From Deinococcus radiotolerans (GTDB lineage Bacteria; Deinococcota; Deinococci; Deinococcales; Deinococcaceae): a stretch of DNA of 64,000 nucleotides. The stretch lies in NCBI RefSeq assembly GCF_014647435.1, contig NZ_BMPE01000004.1:62001-126000 (forward strand). Direction: 5' to 3'. Below are positions 48,596 to 57,789 of the stretch, piece by piece. A model generated the notes under the pieces. It worked only from the letters and a program-made list of their open reading frames with translations. It was not told the origin of the DNA and searched no databases. A program made the translations under genes and the position numbers. The stretch's first letter is position 1. Each line of letters starts with the position of its first letter.

Positions 48596-48957
48596 GCCGC
48601 TCATCCTACCCCGAGAAGAGTATGTGTACCCTGTACACTTTGTGGCGCTTTCTAGACGCTCGGGTGAAGCGCTCCCACGACTGGCGCGCGGAGCCACACC
48701 AAAAGAAGCGCTCCCGACGACGCGGGAGCGGGGATCATGCTGATTCTGGACCATCCGTCCTGGGGAGCAGGCGCACCATCGGCACCTCCATTCCGGTACA
48801 GACAGAATACGCTACAGGCAGAATATTTACAAGTCCTTCCGTGAATATCCACTGAGTCAACATGCAACAGGCCTTGAGTTGACCTTCATCCCAGGTAAGC
48901 CAGATGGCGTACCCACCCGATTCGCGCCTCGCCCACACGCCAGCGCACAGTGGACGC
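48596..48957. other. Intergenic region tkt to GNAT gene (362 bases)
   Basis: Holds no gene I can support. Contents from left: tkt -10 box and palindrome; an 11-base direct repeat GAAGCGCTCCC at 48666 and 48705; a hairpin CGCTCCCG-N6-CGGGAGCG (48709-48730); and two copies of TACAGRCAGAATA at 48797 and 48813 (16-base period, one mismatch). The right half is AT-richer than the genome, as expected for a control region of the downstream gene. Confidence 0.6.
48624..48638 (-). promoter_or_regulatory. Palindrome in the tkt promoter
   Basis: GTGTAC-CCT-GTACAC, a perfect 15-base palindrome, overlaps the expected -35 position of the TAGGAT promoter of tkt. Probably the binding site of a dimeric repressor or activator; the protein is unknown. 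Confidence 0.55.
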
Positions 48958-49884
48958 ATGACCCACGCGCCCCACCCGACCGCTCACCAGCCCCTCCTCC
49001 GTCCATTCCGCGCCGCCGATGCCTCAGCCGTCGCCCGCCTCGTGACCGAGGGGGTCCGCAGCCACTGGACCTACGCGCCAGAACACTTCCGGGAGGCACA
49101 GCCCGGCACCCACCCCACGCGCCTCGTCGCCGAGCAGGAGGGCGTGGTGATCGCCACCGCACGCCTCGCACCGTTCGGGGAAGGCGTGCCGGACGCGCTG
49201 CGGCTGGACGTCGCCGGAGACGGGGGGTCGTTCACACCGCTGCTGCTGGCGCAACTGGCCGAGATGCCCAGCGGTTTCCGGCGCGTGCTGGGCGTCACGC
49301 GCGAGGACTTCACCGAGCAGATGACCTTCTTCCACGCTGCCGGCTTCCGGAACGCGTGGCAGTCCTGGGGCGCGCACCTCGACCTCACTACCTTCGACCC
49401 CGCCCCCTTCGAGCCCTTGCAGGAGCGGCTGTTCCTGGCCGGATACGAACCCGAACGCCTCAGCCCGGATGCGCCGGACGCCGACTGGGACACCCTCTAC
49501 ACCCTACACCAGACCGGGATGCGCGACCGGCCACGCAACCCCACGACCACCCCCGACCCCCTCACGCGAGGCGGGCTGCGGGACGTCATCCGGCGGGAGG
49601 AGGCCGCATTCGTTACGCGCTGGCGTGGGGAGATCGTCGCCCTGACCCGGCTCACCCCACGCGGGCCCGAGGTGGACAGCGAGGACAGCGTCACGCACCC
49701 GGACCACCGCCGCCGGGGCGTCATGACCGCCCTGAAAGCCCACGCACTCAGCTGGGCGAAAGACGCAGGGCACACGCACGCCGGGACGGGCGGCACCGTC
49801 CTGAACCTCCCCATGCTGCGCGTGAACACCCGCCTGGGCTACCGCGTGGAACGCATGTGGATCACCTGGGAGAAGGAACTGTGA
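48958..49884 (+). CDS. Tandem GNAT-domain acetyltransferase
   Basis: 308 residues holding two GNAT folds: the first about 10-150 (starts LLRPFRAADASAVARLV), the second about 160-305 with the acetyl-CoA loop VTHPDHRRRGVMTALKAHAL. The first copy looks degenerate in that loop, so only the second is likely catalytic. Acceptor unknown. Start ATG 48958 is chosen because the upstream 18 codons lack GNAT features and CACAGT lies six bases before it; ATG 48904 is possible. Confidence 0.82.
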   Translation: MTHAPHPTAHQPLLRPFRAADASAVARLVTEGVRSHWTYAPEHFREAQPGTHPTRLVAEQEGVVIATARLAPFGEGVPDALRLDVAGDGGSFTPLLLAQLAEMPSGFRRVLGVTREDFTEQMTFFHAAGFRNAWQSWGAHLDLTTFDPAPFEPLQERLFLAGYEPERLSPDAPDADWDTLYTLHQTGMRDRPRNPTTTPDPLTRGGLRDVIRREEAAFVTRWRGEIVALTRLTPRGPEVDSEDSVTHPDHRRRGVMTALKAHALSWAKDAGHTHAGTGGTVLNLPMLRVNTRLGYRVERMWITWEKEL

Positions 49885-49954
49885 GTCGGGAGGCGTGCCC
49901 GTTCACCACACAGATCGGCACCTGGAGCAGGAACGGGTCGAGCATAGTGCCCGA

Positions 49955-50395
49955 ATGAAACATGCCCTGCCCCTGATCGCCCTCGCCATGCTCACGGCCT
50001 GCCACAGATTCGCTCCGGCTCCCTTCGGCGGTCTGGGCACGTTCACAACCGTCACGCAGGAGGCACTGGATCAGTGCCGCACGTTGTCCTGGACGATGCG
50101 AATCCTGGATGCCACAACGAAGGAAGACGTTAGCGCCAGCCTGCGCTACCGCCTGATCCAGGGTGATGTCATCCGGGAGGACAACCGGGCGTTCGGGCCG
50201 GTCATCATCTCCACGGCGTCTCCACTGTTTCAACTCGTGATCTCGCAACTGCCACCCAATGACGGGATTATCGTCAACGCCTTCACCTGCGAAAGAACGG
50301 GAGAACGCGTCGAGACGCCTGCTCAGCCCCGGCAACTTGGAGGCAACAGAGCCACCGTCACGTACACATCGACCGGCGGGTTGCAGGTTCGCTGA
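49955..50395 (+). CDS. Small predicted lipoprotein
   Basis: 146 residues. Signal peptide MKHALPLIALAMLTAC with lipobox LTAC, so lipid attachment at Cys16 is expected. The mature part is not recognised; it has two further cysteines (DQCRTLSW and AFTCERTG) that could pair. ATG 49955 is six bases behind CATAGT (leaderless). Base use is slightly less GC-rich than neighbours. Confidence 0.7.
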   Translation: MKHALPLIALAMLTACHRFAPAPFGGLGTFTTVTQEALDQCRTLSWTMRILDATTKEDVSASLRYRLIQGDVIREDNRAFGPVIISTASPLFQLVISQLPPNDGIIVNAFTCERTGERVETPAQPRQLGGNRATVTYTSTGGLQVR

Positions 50396-50422
50396 CCACA
50401 CTGAGGCACTGCAAGCTGCAGT

Positions 50423-51643
50423 TCACGGATTTTTCTCCGATCCTCTCCCCTGCACCCACGCGAACGCCGCGCCCAGCAGCAGCACGGCCGCGCTGACGCC
50501 CAGGCCCAGGCGCAGGCCGCCCGCGCGGTCGGCGAGCAGGCCGGTCAGGAGTGGCCCGGCGACCTGCCCGGCAGCGAACAGCACCGTGAACGCCGCGATG
50601 CCGCGCGCCCAGGCGTGCTCGGGCAGGGTGCGGCGGGTGATCAGGGTGGTGAACGCAACGACCGCCAGGAAACTCCCGCCGAACAGCGCCCCGGACAGCA
50701 GCAGCACGGGGGGACTGGTGCCCAGCAGGGGAAGGGCGGCCCCGGCGGCCAGGGTGAGCATCTGCGCGGTCATGGCGCGCGCGCCGCGCAGGCGGGCGGT
50801 GACGGGCGCCCACACGAACGGGTGCAGGACGACGCTGAGGCCCAGCAGCGCCCAGAACGGCGTGATCCACGCCTGCGCGCCCGCCTCCCGCAGGAAGGCC
50901 ACGATGAACGTCATGTACGCGATGTACCCGATGCCGAAGCAGGTGTACGCGGCGAGCGTCCAGGCCAGCGGCCGCAGCGACACGGCAGGGGTGCGGGTGG
51001 AGGCACTGGCGGCGTGGGTGGGCAGGCGGCGCAGCGCAGGAGCGCTCAGCGGGATGCAGGCCAGCGCGGCGAGGCCCAGCGCCAGCCACGCGCCGCGCCA
51101 CCCGTGCGCCAGCAGCGGCGGCAGCAGCGCGGCGGAGAGCAACATACCGATCCCGGCCCCGCCGTAGAACACGCCCAGCAGCAGCGGGCTGCGCTCTGGG
51201 TGAGCGCGCGTGGCGAGCGCGGCCAGCCCACCGCCACTGACGAACACCAGCGCGCTGCCCACCCCAGACAGGAAGCGCAGGGTCAGCAGCGGCACGCTCA
51301 GCCCAGTTGCGGCGCAGGCCAGCAGCGTCAATGCCGTGAGGAGCATTGCGCCCGCGAACACGCGTGCCAGCCCCGCGCAGCGGATCAGGGGTGCGGCGAT
51401 CAGTGCGCCCAGCAGGTACCCCAGGGCGTTCGCGGCGTTCATTGCGCCGGACAGCGTGAAACTCCAGCCCAGGTCTTCTCGCATGGTGGGCAGCAGCAGC
51501 GCGTACGCGAACCGCGCGAAGCCCAGCGCGACCGCGCCCCCCAGCGACAGGCGCAGCATGTCCGCGAGCGCCCCCCGCAGGCTGGACTCGGCGCGGGTCA
51601 TGGGGCGCGCGGCGTCCGGTTCCCTGGGCGTCCGGCACCGCAC
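50423..51643 (-). CDS. MFS transporter, YbfB/YjiJ-like
   Basis: 406 residues, 12 membrane helices. The N-terminal GGAVALGFARFAYALLLPTMREDLGWSF is typical of YbfB/YjiJ-type MFS proteins, whose substrates are mostly unknown. GTG 51643 has GGAGG four bases upstream; ATG 51601 is an alternative start that would give 392 residues. Stands alone, convergent with the lipoprotein gene, and without a clear terminator hairpin. Confidence 0.8.
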   Translation of the reverse strand: MRCRTPREPDAARPMTRAESSLRGALADMLRLSLGGAVALGFARFAYALLLPTMREDLGWSFTLSGAMNAANALGYLLGALIAAPLIRCAGLARVFAGAMLLTALTLLACAATGLSVPLLTLRFLSGVGSALVFVSGGGLAALATRAHPERSPLLLGVFYGGAGIGMLLSAALLPPLLAHGWRGAWLALGLAALACIPLSAPALRRLPTHAASASTRTPAVSLRPLAWTLAAYTCFGIGYIAYMTFIVAFLREAGAQAWITPFWALLGLSVVLHPFVWAPVTARLRGARAMTAQMLTLAAGAALPLLGTSPPVLLLSGALFGGSFLAVVAFTTLITRRTLPEHAWARGIAAFTVLFAAGQVAGPLLTGLLADRAGGLRLGLGVSAAVLLLGAAFAWVQGRGSEKNP

Positions 51644-51747
51644 CGGACCTCCAGTCCATCTCCCGCCTTACGCCTCTGCTGCATCTCGCTCTGTTTCACA
51701 GCTTGATCAGTCCGCTCGGGTGGCCTCGGGCGAGACCACCGCAGTGT

Positions 51748-53172
51748 TCAGTTCAGCATGCGGCCGCCGGTACCGCCCTGCTGGGATAGGAGCGCCTCGG
51801 CCTTGCGCAGGTGCTCCAGCAGGGTCACGTGCCAGTCGTCATTGTCGGGGGTGTGGGCCAGCGCCTGCTGCGCGTGCGCGTACGCGGCGGCCGGGTTCGG
51901 GAAGCCCTGCTGCGCCATGACGTCGGCGGCCATCTGGTGCGCGGTGATCCAGTCGCGGCTCTCGGGCGCCGCCTCGCGGATCACGCGGTCGTAATGTTCG
52001 AGCGCCTCGTCCAGCTGGAAGTAGTCCAGCGCGACGCTGCCCAGCACGAGGCTGGCGGGAATCACGGCGCCCTGCGCCAGGGCCTGCTCGGCCTCCAGTT
52101 GCGCTTCCTGCAGGCGGCCCAGGCGGTAGTCGCACTCGGCGATGTCGGCCAGGACCTCCGGCTGGTACGGGTATTCCGGGTCGGCCAGCACGGCTTCCAG
52201 CTTCTCGCGGGCGTCCACCGGACGGTCCAGGTCCAGCAGGGCCACGCCCAGTTCGTGGTTCGCGTAGGGCCGGTCGGCGTCCGTGGCGAGTTTCAGGGCG
52301 TCCTCGAAGGCGTTCAGGGCGTCCTGCTGGCGGCCCAGGTGGGTCAGCACCTGTCCGCGCACGAGCGCCACGCCGTAGCTGGGGTCGCCGTGCTGCGCTT
52401 CCAGGCGGGCGGCCTCGCGGATCATGTCGTGCGCGGCGTCCGGCTGGCCCAGGTTCAGCAGCGCCTGCGCCCGCAGGTAGTGCCACGTGGCGAGGTTCAG
52501 CCCGGCGTCCTCCGCGTCGTGCGTGCTGGGCCGCGTGGGGTACAGGGGCCGCGCCTGATCCAGCGTGTGCTTCGCGGCCTCCGCCTGCCCCAGCTGAAGT
52601 TGCAGCGCCGCCTGCTCCTGCAGCATCACGGCGCGGTTCAGCCCGCGGGCGAGGTGGGCGGCCTCCCCGTACAGGTTCGCGGCGTCGGCGGTCTGGCCAA
52701 GCCCCTCGTTTGCCTCGGCCTCCCAGGACCGCAGGCGCCAGCGCAGGTGCTCGGGCAGGTCGGACGCCGGGAGGTGAATGTCGAGGGCCGCCTGCCCCTC
52801 GTCCATCAGGACCAGGGCGCACAGCGCGTGGAAGCGGGCCAGGGGATCGGTGGCCTCGCGGGCGCTGGCGGGGGGTGGGCTGGCGTCGGGACCGCGCGTG
52901 CGGGCGTCGAGTTCCGCCATGAGCGCCTGGTACAGCGGGTCCTCGCGCAGGCTGGGGTCAATGGTGCGGGCCTCGCGCAGCGCGGCGCCCAGGTCGGTGG
53001 TGGCGGTGTCGCCGTACAGGGCGTGCAGGCTGCCGAGCAGGAGGGTCAGGCGGGCGCGTTCGGGTCGGTGGGCTTCGCGGGTGGCGGCGTCCAGCACGCT
53101 GAACGCCTGCTCGTAGTCGCCTCCGGCGAGCGCCTCGCACACTTGCTGCCAGGTGGTGGCCACGTCAATCAT
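51748..53172 (-). CDS. TPR-repeat protein
   Basis: 474 residues, soluble, built of degenerate tetratricopeptide repeats from about 10 to 440 (for example GNDLALLD-like pairs: [39 protein letters not shown]). Such proteins are scaffolds for protein complexes; partner unknown. A TATCCT -10 ends eight bases before the ATG. Divergent from the FtsH-N gene. Confidence 0.8.
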   Translation of the reverse strand: MIDVATTWQQVCEALAGGDYEQAFSVLDAATREAHRPERARLTLLLGSLHALYGDTATTDLGAALREARTIDPSLREDPLYQALMAELDARTRGPDASPPPASAREATDPLARFHALCALVLMDEGQAALDIHLPASDLPEHLRWRLRSWEAEANEGLGQTADAANLYGEAAHLARGLNRAVMLQEQAALQLQLGQAEAAKHTLDQARPLYPTRPSTHDAEDAGLNLATWHYLRAQALLNLGQPDAAHDMIREAARLEAQHGDPSYGVALVRGQVLTHLGRQQDALNAFEDALKLATDADRPYANHELGVALLDLDRPVDAREKLEAVLADPEYPYQPEVLADIAECDYRLGRLQEAQLEAEQALAQGAVIPASLVLGSVALDYFQLDEALEHYDRVIREAAPESRDWITAHQMAADVMAQQGFPNPAAAYAHAQQALAHTPDNDDWHVTLLEHLRKAEALLSQQGGTGGRMLN

Positions 53173-53293
53173 TCCCCGTCAGGATACGGCACGCGCGCCC
53201 ACCGGGGCGCAGTGGCTGCACCTTTGGCCCTGGCGGGCGGACCTGCACCTTTTTGCGCTTGCGTGCCGGGTCCATCCGCGGTGTCATGGGCGG

Positions 53294-53785
53294 ATGAGAC
53301 AACGTGGAGCGTGGGGGGCTGTTTCGGGCGGCGTGCTGGCGCTGGCCTTGCTGGCGGCGCTGGGCGTGTGGGGCCTGGCGTGGTGGTCGGGCGCGCGGAC
53401 GCAGGTGGTGCCGTTCGCGGCGTTCCAGTCGCTGCTGGAGGCCGGGCAGGTGCAGCGGGTGGTGGTGCGGGGGCAGCAGGCGACTGTGACGCTGAAGCAG
53501 CCAGTGCCGATCCAGACCCTGACGCCGGGCGGCCCAGCGACGCGTGAGGCGCGGGAGGTGCGGGTGCGTGTACCGGGCCATCTGACCACACCCGACAGCA
53601 ACCTAATTCCCCTGATGCAGCAGCAGCACGTGGACCTGCGCTTCGAGCAGCCCAGCCAGTGGCTGGGGATCCTGCTGAACCTCCTGCCGGTTCTGCTGCT
53701 GGTGGGCTGGACGGCCCTGGTGCTGGCGGCGCTGGTGGGGCTGGAGTGGTGGGCCACGCGGCGCGTGAAGGTTGCCAATCCCTAA
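53294..53785 (+). CDS. FtsH N-terminal-domain-only paralogue
   Basis: 163 residues from ATG 53294. It contains a first membrane helix (about 8-30), the exported FtsH domain (about 35-115), and a second membrane helix (about 120-148), then stops: no AAA+ module and no protease. It is closely similar to the same part of the full FtsH 120 bases downstream: [30 protein letters not shown] is shared almost completely, at base level too. FtsH subunits assemble through these segments, so it could enter mixed hexamers or act as adaptor. TGTCAT six bases upstream is a weak -10. Confidence 0.8.
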   Translation: MRQRGAWGAVSGGVLALALLAALGVWGLAWWSGARTQVVPFAAFQSLLEAGQVQRVVVRGQQATVTLKQPVPIQTLTPGGPATREAREVRVRVPGHLTTPDSNLIPLMQQQHVDLRFEQPSQWLGILLNLLPVLLLVGWTALVLAALVGLEWWATRRVKVANP

Positions 53786-53819
53786 AGCGCAGGTGTGAGG
53801 TGGGACAATTTCATGCACC

Positions 53820-53838
53820 TTGAGTCTGGTAGACTCAA
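53820..53838 (+). promoter_or_regulatory. Inverted repeat before ftsH
   Basis: TTGAGTC-N5-GACTCAA, a perfect 7-bp inverted repeat. Its right arm includes TAGACT (53830-53835), which fits a -10, so a bound regulator would cover the promoter. Transcription would start about 65 bases before ftsH. Confidence 0.45.
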
Positions 53839-53906
53839 CTTCAGCGGGGCCGCGCGCCCCACTTCGCCCCATACACCCTCTTCGACCCCTCCCGGAGGAC
53901 CTGTTC

Positions 53907-55772
53907 TTGAAACGGCTCAATCCCTGGCTGATCGTCCTGTTCGTGCTGGCCCTGTTCCTGATGTTCTCGCAGGCTCCACTGAGCGGGCGTTCCAGCGTGA
54001 ACTACACCCAATTCAAATCCCTGCTGGAAAACGGCCAGGTGCAGCGCGTCATCGTCCGCGAGAACAACGCGAACGTGACCCTCAAGGAGCCCACCTCCGT
54101 CGAGGTAAACACCGCCGGCGGCCCGCAGAAGCGCGACATCAAGGACTTCAGTGTCCGCCTGCCCGGCAGCGTCGCCACGCCTGACAGCAACCTGATTCCC
54201 CTGATGCAGCAGCAGAACGTGGACCTGCGCTTCGAGCAGCCCAGCCAGTGGCTTGGCATCCTGCTGAATTTCCTGCCCATCATCCTGCTGTTCGCCATGA
54301 TGTACTTCTTCTTCATGCGCGCCCAGGGCGGCCAGAACGGCGTCATGCAGTTCGGGCAGAGCAAGGCCAAGAAGTACGGCAAGGAAAACCGCGTGCCCAC
54401 CAAGTTCACCGACGTGGCCGGGCATGAGGAAGCCAAGCGGGAACTGGTGGAGGTCGTGGACTTCCTGAAGAACCCCGGCAAGTACCACCAGATCGGCGCG
54501 GAAATTCCCAAGGGCGTGCTGCTCGTGGGCCCTCCCGGCACCGGTAAGACGCTGCTGGCCCGCGCCATCGCCGGCGAGGCGGACGTGCCGTTCTTCAGCG
54601 TCAGCGCGTCGGAATTCATGGAGATGTTCGTCGGGGTCGGCGCCAGCCGCGTCCGCACCCTGTTCGAGGACGCCCGCAAGAGTGCGCCCGCCATCATGTT
54701 CATCGACGAGATCGACTCCATCGGCCGCAAGCGTGGCGCGGGGATCGGCGGCGGGCACGACGAGCGCGAGCAGACCCTCAACCAGATCCTCTCCGAGATG
54801 GACGGCTTCGACAAGAGCAGCAGCGTCATCGTGCTGGGCGCCACCAACCGCCCCGACGTGCTTGATCCGGCCCTGCTCCGACCCGGCCGTTTTGACCGCC
54901 AGGTGACCATCGATCTGCCGAACCTCAAGGAGCGCGAGGCGATTCTGAAGGTGCACCTGCGCAACAAGCCCCTAGCGGGCGGGGTGGACGTCCCCGAGAT
55001 CGCCAAGAGCACGCCTTACTTCAGCGGCGCCGACCTGAAGAACGTCACCAACGAGGCCGCGCTGGAAGCCGCCCGCGTCGGTAAGACCCAGATCGACATG
55101 AGTGACTTCTACCGCGCGCTGGACAAGATCACCTTGGGCCTGGAGAACGGCAGCCTGACCATCAGCGAGCAGGAGAAGAAGGCCATCGCGTACCACGAGG
55201 CCGGACACGCCGTCACCGCCGCCGTCATCCCAGGCAGCGACAAGCTCCAGAAGGTCAGCATCATCCCGCGTGGCCGCGCGCTGGGCGCCGCGTTCTACCT
55301 GCCCGAAGAGCAGGTCCTGATGAGCAAGGAACGCCTGGAGAACCAGCTGATCGTCGCGCTGGGTGGCCGCGCCGCCGAGGAAGTCTTCATGGGCAGCGTC
55401 ACCTCCGGCGCCGCAGACGACTTCCGCAAGGCCACGAATATCGCCCGCAAGATGGTCCTCGAGTGGGGCATGGGCGACAACTTCAAGAACATGGCCCTCA
55501 CCACCGACAGCGGCCCCGTCTTCCTGGGCGAGGACATGGCCAAACCCAAGGCGTTCAGCGAGCACACCAGCCAGCTGGTCGACGAGGACGTCAAGCGCAT
55601 CCTGACCCGCGCGTTTGAACGCGCCCGGGAACTCGTCACCGAGTACCAGCAGGCCATGCATGAAGTGGCCGAGGCCCTGCTCTCGCAGGAACTCATCACC
55701 GGGGACGTCGTCCGCGAAGCTGTGGGCCGCGTGGGCGGGCAAAACCAGCCCATCCCTCAGACCACCGCCTGA
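53907..55772 (+). CDS. ftsH: ATP-dependent zinc metalloprotease FtsH
   Basis: 621 residues from TTG 53907, which has GGAGG eight bases upstream; the open frame further upstream is not FtsH-like. Layout: membrane helix, exported domain, second helix (to about 145), AAA+ with Walker A GPPGTGKT (208-215), [15 protein letters not shown] and the second region of homology, then the zinc protease HEAGH (430-434). It pulls out and degrades membrane and regulatory proteins. The adjacent N-domain copy is unusual. A terminator lies at 55791. Confidence 0.97.
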   Translation: MKRLNPWLIVLFVLALFLMFSQAPLSGRSSVNYTQFKSLLENGQVQRVIVRENNANVTLKEPTSVEVNTAGGPQKRDIKDFSVRLPGSVATPDSNLIPLMQQQNVDLRFEQPSQWLGILLNFLPIILLFAMMYFFFMRAQGGQNGVMQFGQSKAKKYGKENRVPTKFTDVAGHEEAKRELVEVVDFLKNPGKYHQIGAEIPKGVLLVGPPGTGKTLLARAIAGEADVPFFSVSASEFMEMFVGVGASRVRTLFEDARKSAPAIMFIDEIDSIGRKRGAGIGGGHDEREQTLNQILSEMDGFDKSSSVIVLGATNRPDVLDPALLRPGRFDRQVTIDLPNLKEREAILKVHLRNKPLAGGVDVPEIAKSTPYFSGADLKNVTNEAALEAARVGKTQIDMSDFYRALDKITLGLENGSLTISEQEKKAIAYHEAGHAVTAAVIPGSDKLQKVSIIPRGRALGAAFYLPEEQVLMSKERLENQLIVALGGRAAEEVFMGSVTSGAADDFRKATNIARKMVLEWGMGDNFKNMALTTDSGPVFLGEDMAKPKAFSEHTSQLVDEDVKRILTRAFERARELVTEYQQAMHEVAEALLSQELITGDVVREAVGRVGGQNQPIPQTTA

Positions 55773-55790
55773 TTTCAGCGTCAGCCAGGA

Positions 55791-55814
55791 CCGCTCCCGA
55801 CCGGGGGCGGTTTT
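55791..55814 (+). terminator. Terminator after ftsH
   Basis: CCGCTCCC pairs with GGGGGCGG (one T-G pair) around GACC, followed by TTTTCT: intrinsic terminator 19 bases past the stop. The remaining bases up to 56014 show nothing recognisable. Confidence 0.88.
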
Positions 55815-56014
55815 CTGCGTTCAGGGAGCAGGGGTAAACGCTTCAAGGCAGGGGCACGCTGACCCGTGCAGGCCGCTGCGCAGATCTCTTCCGGCCTCCC
55901 ACCGTCGAGTGCGGTAGCCAGGACCGTTGCCCTGCCCCGTGTTCGTGGGCCCTGCCCACCCGGCGGTCAGAGCTTGAACGACCTGCCGCCTCTCCCCTGC
56001 CCGGCCAGAAGAAC

Positions 56015-56041
56015 GCCGCCCCCAGGTCTTCCGGGGGCGGC
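56015..56041 (-). terminator. Terminator of the DUF4097 operon
   Basis: GCCGCCCCC (56015-56023) pairs with GGGGGCGGC (56033-56041) around a 9-nt loop, 13 bases past the last stop; GTTCTTCT follows on the minus strand. Confidence 0.8.
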
Positions 56042-56054
56042 GCTGCTGTCGCGT

Positions 56055-56699
56055 TCACTTGAGGCTGATGTGGACTTCGTTGCCGTGCTGGTCTTCCGCG
56101 TCGATCAGCGGGCCCGGGTAGGGGGTGGCCTCGATCAGCAGGCGCAGGGCGTCCAGCGTGAACCCGGCGCTTTCCAGCGCGGCCTGCCCATGCGGGGGGA
56201 TCAGGCGGTCGAGGTGCGGGGCGAGGCTGACGGGAATGTTGGCGTTGTACTCGTCGCCGTGCTGGCTTTCCACGTGAATGCGCAGGATGCGGGCGCTGGG
56301 CGGGGCGGGCGGGTAGGGCATGGGGACGCCGTGCAGTTCGTGTTCCACCTGAGTCGTGATGTTCTCCACCATGCTGTCGATTCCTCCGGTGATGCGGTCC
56401 ACGAGGCCTTCCAGGCCGCGGACGCGCTGGCCGCCAATGACGACCTGGGGGCGGCGGGGCGGCTGGGGGGGCATGGGCGGGGTAGGGCCGGTGTCGCGCA
56501 CGCCGCGCAGGAGCATCAGGTGCTCGGCCACCTGCCCGCTGTCGAGCTCGTCGCGGTTCAGCAGGGCGGAGATGAGTTCGCGGTCGCTGTCGGTCAGGGC
56601 CAGTTTGGGGCTCAGGGCGGCCAGCAGGGGCGCGGCGTCTTCCAGGGTCAGTTTGCCCGCGCGGACGAGGTCCAGGATGCGGCGGATCTTCTCTCTCAT
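56055..56699 (-). CDS. SHOCT-like domain protein of a DUF4097 operon
   Basis: 214 residues from ATG 56699. The N-terminus (IRRILDLVRAGKLTLEDAAPLLAAL) is a short helical SHOCT-like module resembling the N-terminus of the first gene in the operon (LVAEGKLTPEEAQGLLED). A Pro-rich linker (about 80-95) leads to a C-terminal domain of unknown fold (RILRIHVESQHGDEYNANIP). Its ATG overlaps the stop of the 66-residue gene by four bases. Function unknown; envelope stress sensing is a guess from the relation to YvlB-type loci. Confidence 0.65.
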   Translation of the reverse strand: MREKIRRILDLVRAGKLTLEDAAPLLAALSPKLALTDSDRELISALLNRDELDSGQVAEHLMLLRGVRDTGPTPPMPPQPPRRPQVVIGGQRVRGLEGLVDRITGGIDSMVENITTQVEHELHGVPMPYPPAPPSARILRIHVESQHGDEYNANIPVSLAPHLDRLIPPHGQAALESAGFTLDALRLLIEATPYPGPLIDAEDQHGNEVHISLK

Positions 56700-56896
56700 C
56701 GTGGGCCTCCGGTGAGCAGGCTGCGCTGAATGCGGGCGTGGTGCTGCTCGGCGTTCAGGGTGCGGGCCAGCGTGGCCTGCCGGTGGGCGCACTCGGCGTC
56801 CGGGGTCAGCAGGGCGCGCAGCTGGGTGCGCAGGGCGGCGCGCAGTTCGCGCAGGCTGGGCAGGTACGGGGCGGGGCGGGTGGGCAGGGCGGTCAT
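56696..56896 (-). CDS. Small protein between the DUF4097 and SHOCT-like genes
   Basis: 66 residues, basic, probably helical (LRELRAALRTQLRALLTPDAECAHRQATLARTL). Supported as a real gene by four-base overlaps at both ends (with 56893 upstream and 56699 downstream). No family recognised; it could be a small adaptor or a divergent anti-sigma-like piece, but nothing shows that. Confidence 0.6.
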   Translation of the reverse strand: MTALPTRPAPYLPSLRELRAALRTQLRALLTPDAECAHRQATLARTLNAEQHHARIQRSLLTGGPR

Positions 56897-57771
56897 GCGG
56901 TCACGACCTTCAGGCTGCCCGCGGTGATCTGGCAGTTCAGGCGGGCGTCGCCGCTGCCGAGCTGACCGGTGTGACGGGTGTTCAGGAAGCCGCCGCTCTT
57001 GCCGGTGGGGAAGTCCGCCTTGAACGAACCCATGGTGAGGTGCGCGTCGAGGTGCACGCTGCTGCCGGGCTGGAGGTGTAGTTTCACGTTCCCGGCGTTC
57101 ACTTCGACGCGGTGGTCGCCGCCGCTGAGCTGCCCGGTCCAGCTGAGGTTCCCGCCGTTGACGCTGGCGTTCAGGGTGCGCGCGCCGGTCAGGCTGAGGT
57201 TCCCGCCGTTGACGCTGACGGTGGTGGGGCCGCTCATCTCGGCGGCGTTCAGGTTGCCGCCGTTCACGTCGGCGTGCAGGCTCTGGGCGCGGCCCATGCG
57301 GACGTTCCCGCCGTTCACCTGGGCGCGCAGGCTTCCAGCAAGGTCGGGAAGGGTGAGGTTCCCGCCGCTGACTTCGGCGTTGACGTGCCCGGGGGTGAAG
57401 GGCAGGGTCAGGATCGCCTTGAGGCTGCTGCCGCCCACGTGCTGCTGCCCGGGGACGCGGGCCACACGCCAGCCCTGCGGGGTGTGGTCGAGGGTGAGTC
57501 GGCCTTCCTCGTTCGCGGCGAGGTGGGGGGTGGTCAGGGCGGGGTCGGTCAGGACGGTGAGGCTGTAGCCCTTGATGAGCAGGTGCAGGTCGCGGCCCGC
57601 GTCGGTGGGGACGTCACTGGCGACCAGGGCGGTGGCCGGTTGGGGCTGGGGGTGCGGGAGGTCCTGGGTGTCCTCGAGCAGGCCCTGCGCTTCTTCGGGG
57701 GTGAGTTTGCCTTCGGCCACCAGACGCTGAACGTGGGCGTGGAACTCGCTTGCGGGGTGCTGGTCATTCAT
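56893..57771 (-). CDS. DUF4097-family beta-repeat protein (YvlB-like)
   Basis: 292 residues from ATG 57771, with AGGAGG five bases upstream (another start at 57789 is rejected). N-terminal helical module (about 8-35), then repeated strands each ending in VNGGN or similar: QVNGGNVRMG, DVNGGNLNAA, SVNGGNLSLT, SVNGGNLSWT, EVNAGNVKLH, typical of a DUF4097 beta-solenoid. No signal peptide, so it is probably cytosolic. First gene of a three-gene operon with overlapping ends. Confidence 0.8.
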   Translation of the reverse strand: MNDQHPASEFHAHVQRLVAEGKLTPEEAQGLLEDTQDLPHPQPQPATALVASDVPTDAGRDLHLLIKGYSLTVLTDPALTTPHLAANEEGRLTLDHTPQGWRVARVPGQQHVGGSSLKAILTLPFTPGHVNAEVSGGNLTLPDLAGSLRAQVNGGNVRMGRAQSLHADVNGGNLNAAEMSGPTTVSVNGGNLSLTGARTLNASVNGGNLSWTGQLSGGDHRVEVNAGNVKLHLQPGSSVHLDAHLTMGSFKADFPTGKSGGFLNTRHTGQLGSGDARLNCQITAGSLKVVTA

Positions 57772-57789
57772 GCTGCCCTCCTGTGTCAT

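Noticed and set aside
53820..53906. 29-codon N-terminal extension of FtsH
   Set aside because: No ribosome site, it covers the TTGAGTC/GACTCAA repeat, and the TTG at 53907 has GGAGG at the right distance and gives the usual FtsH start.
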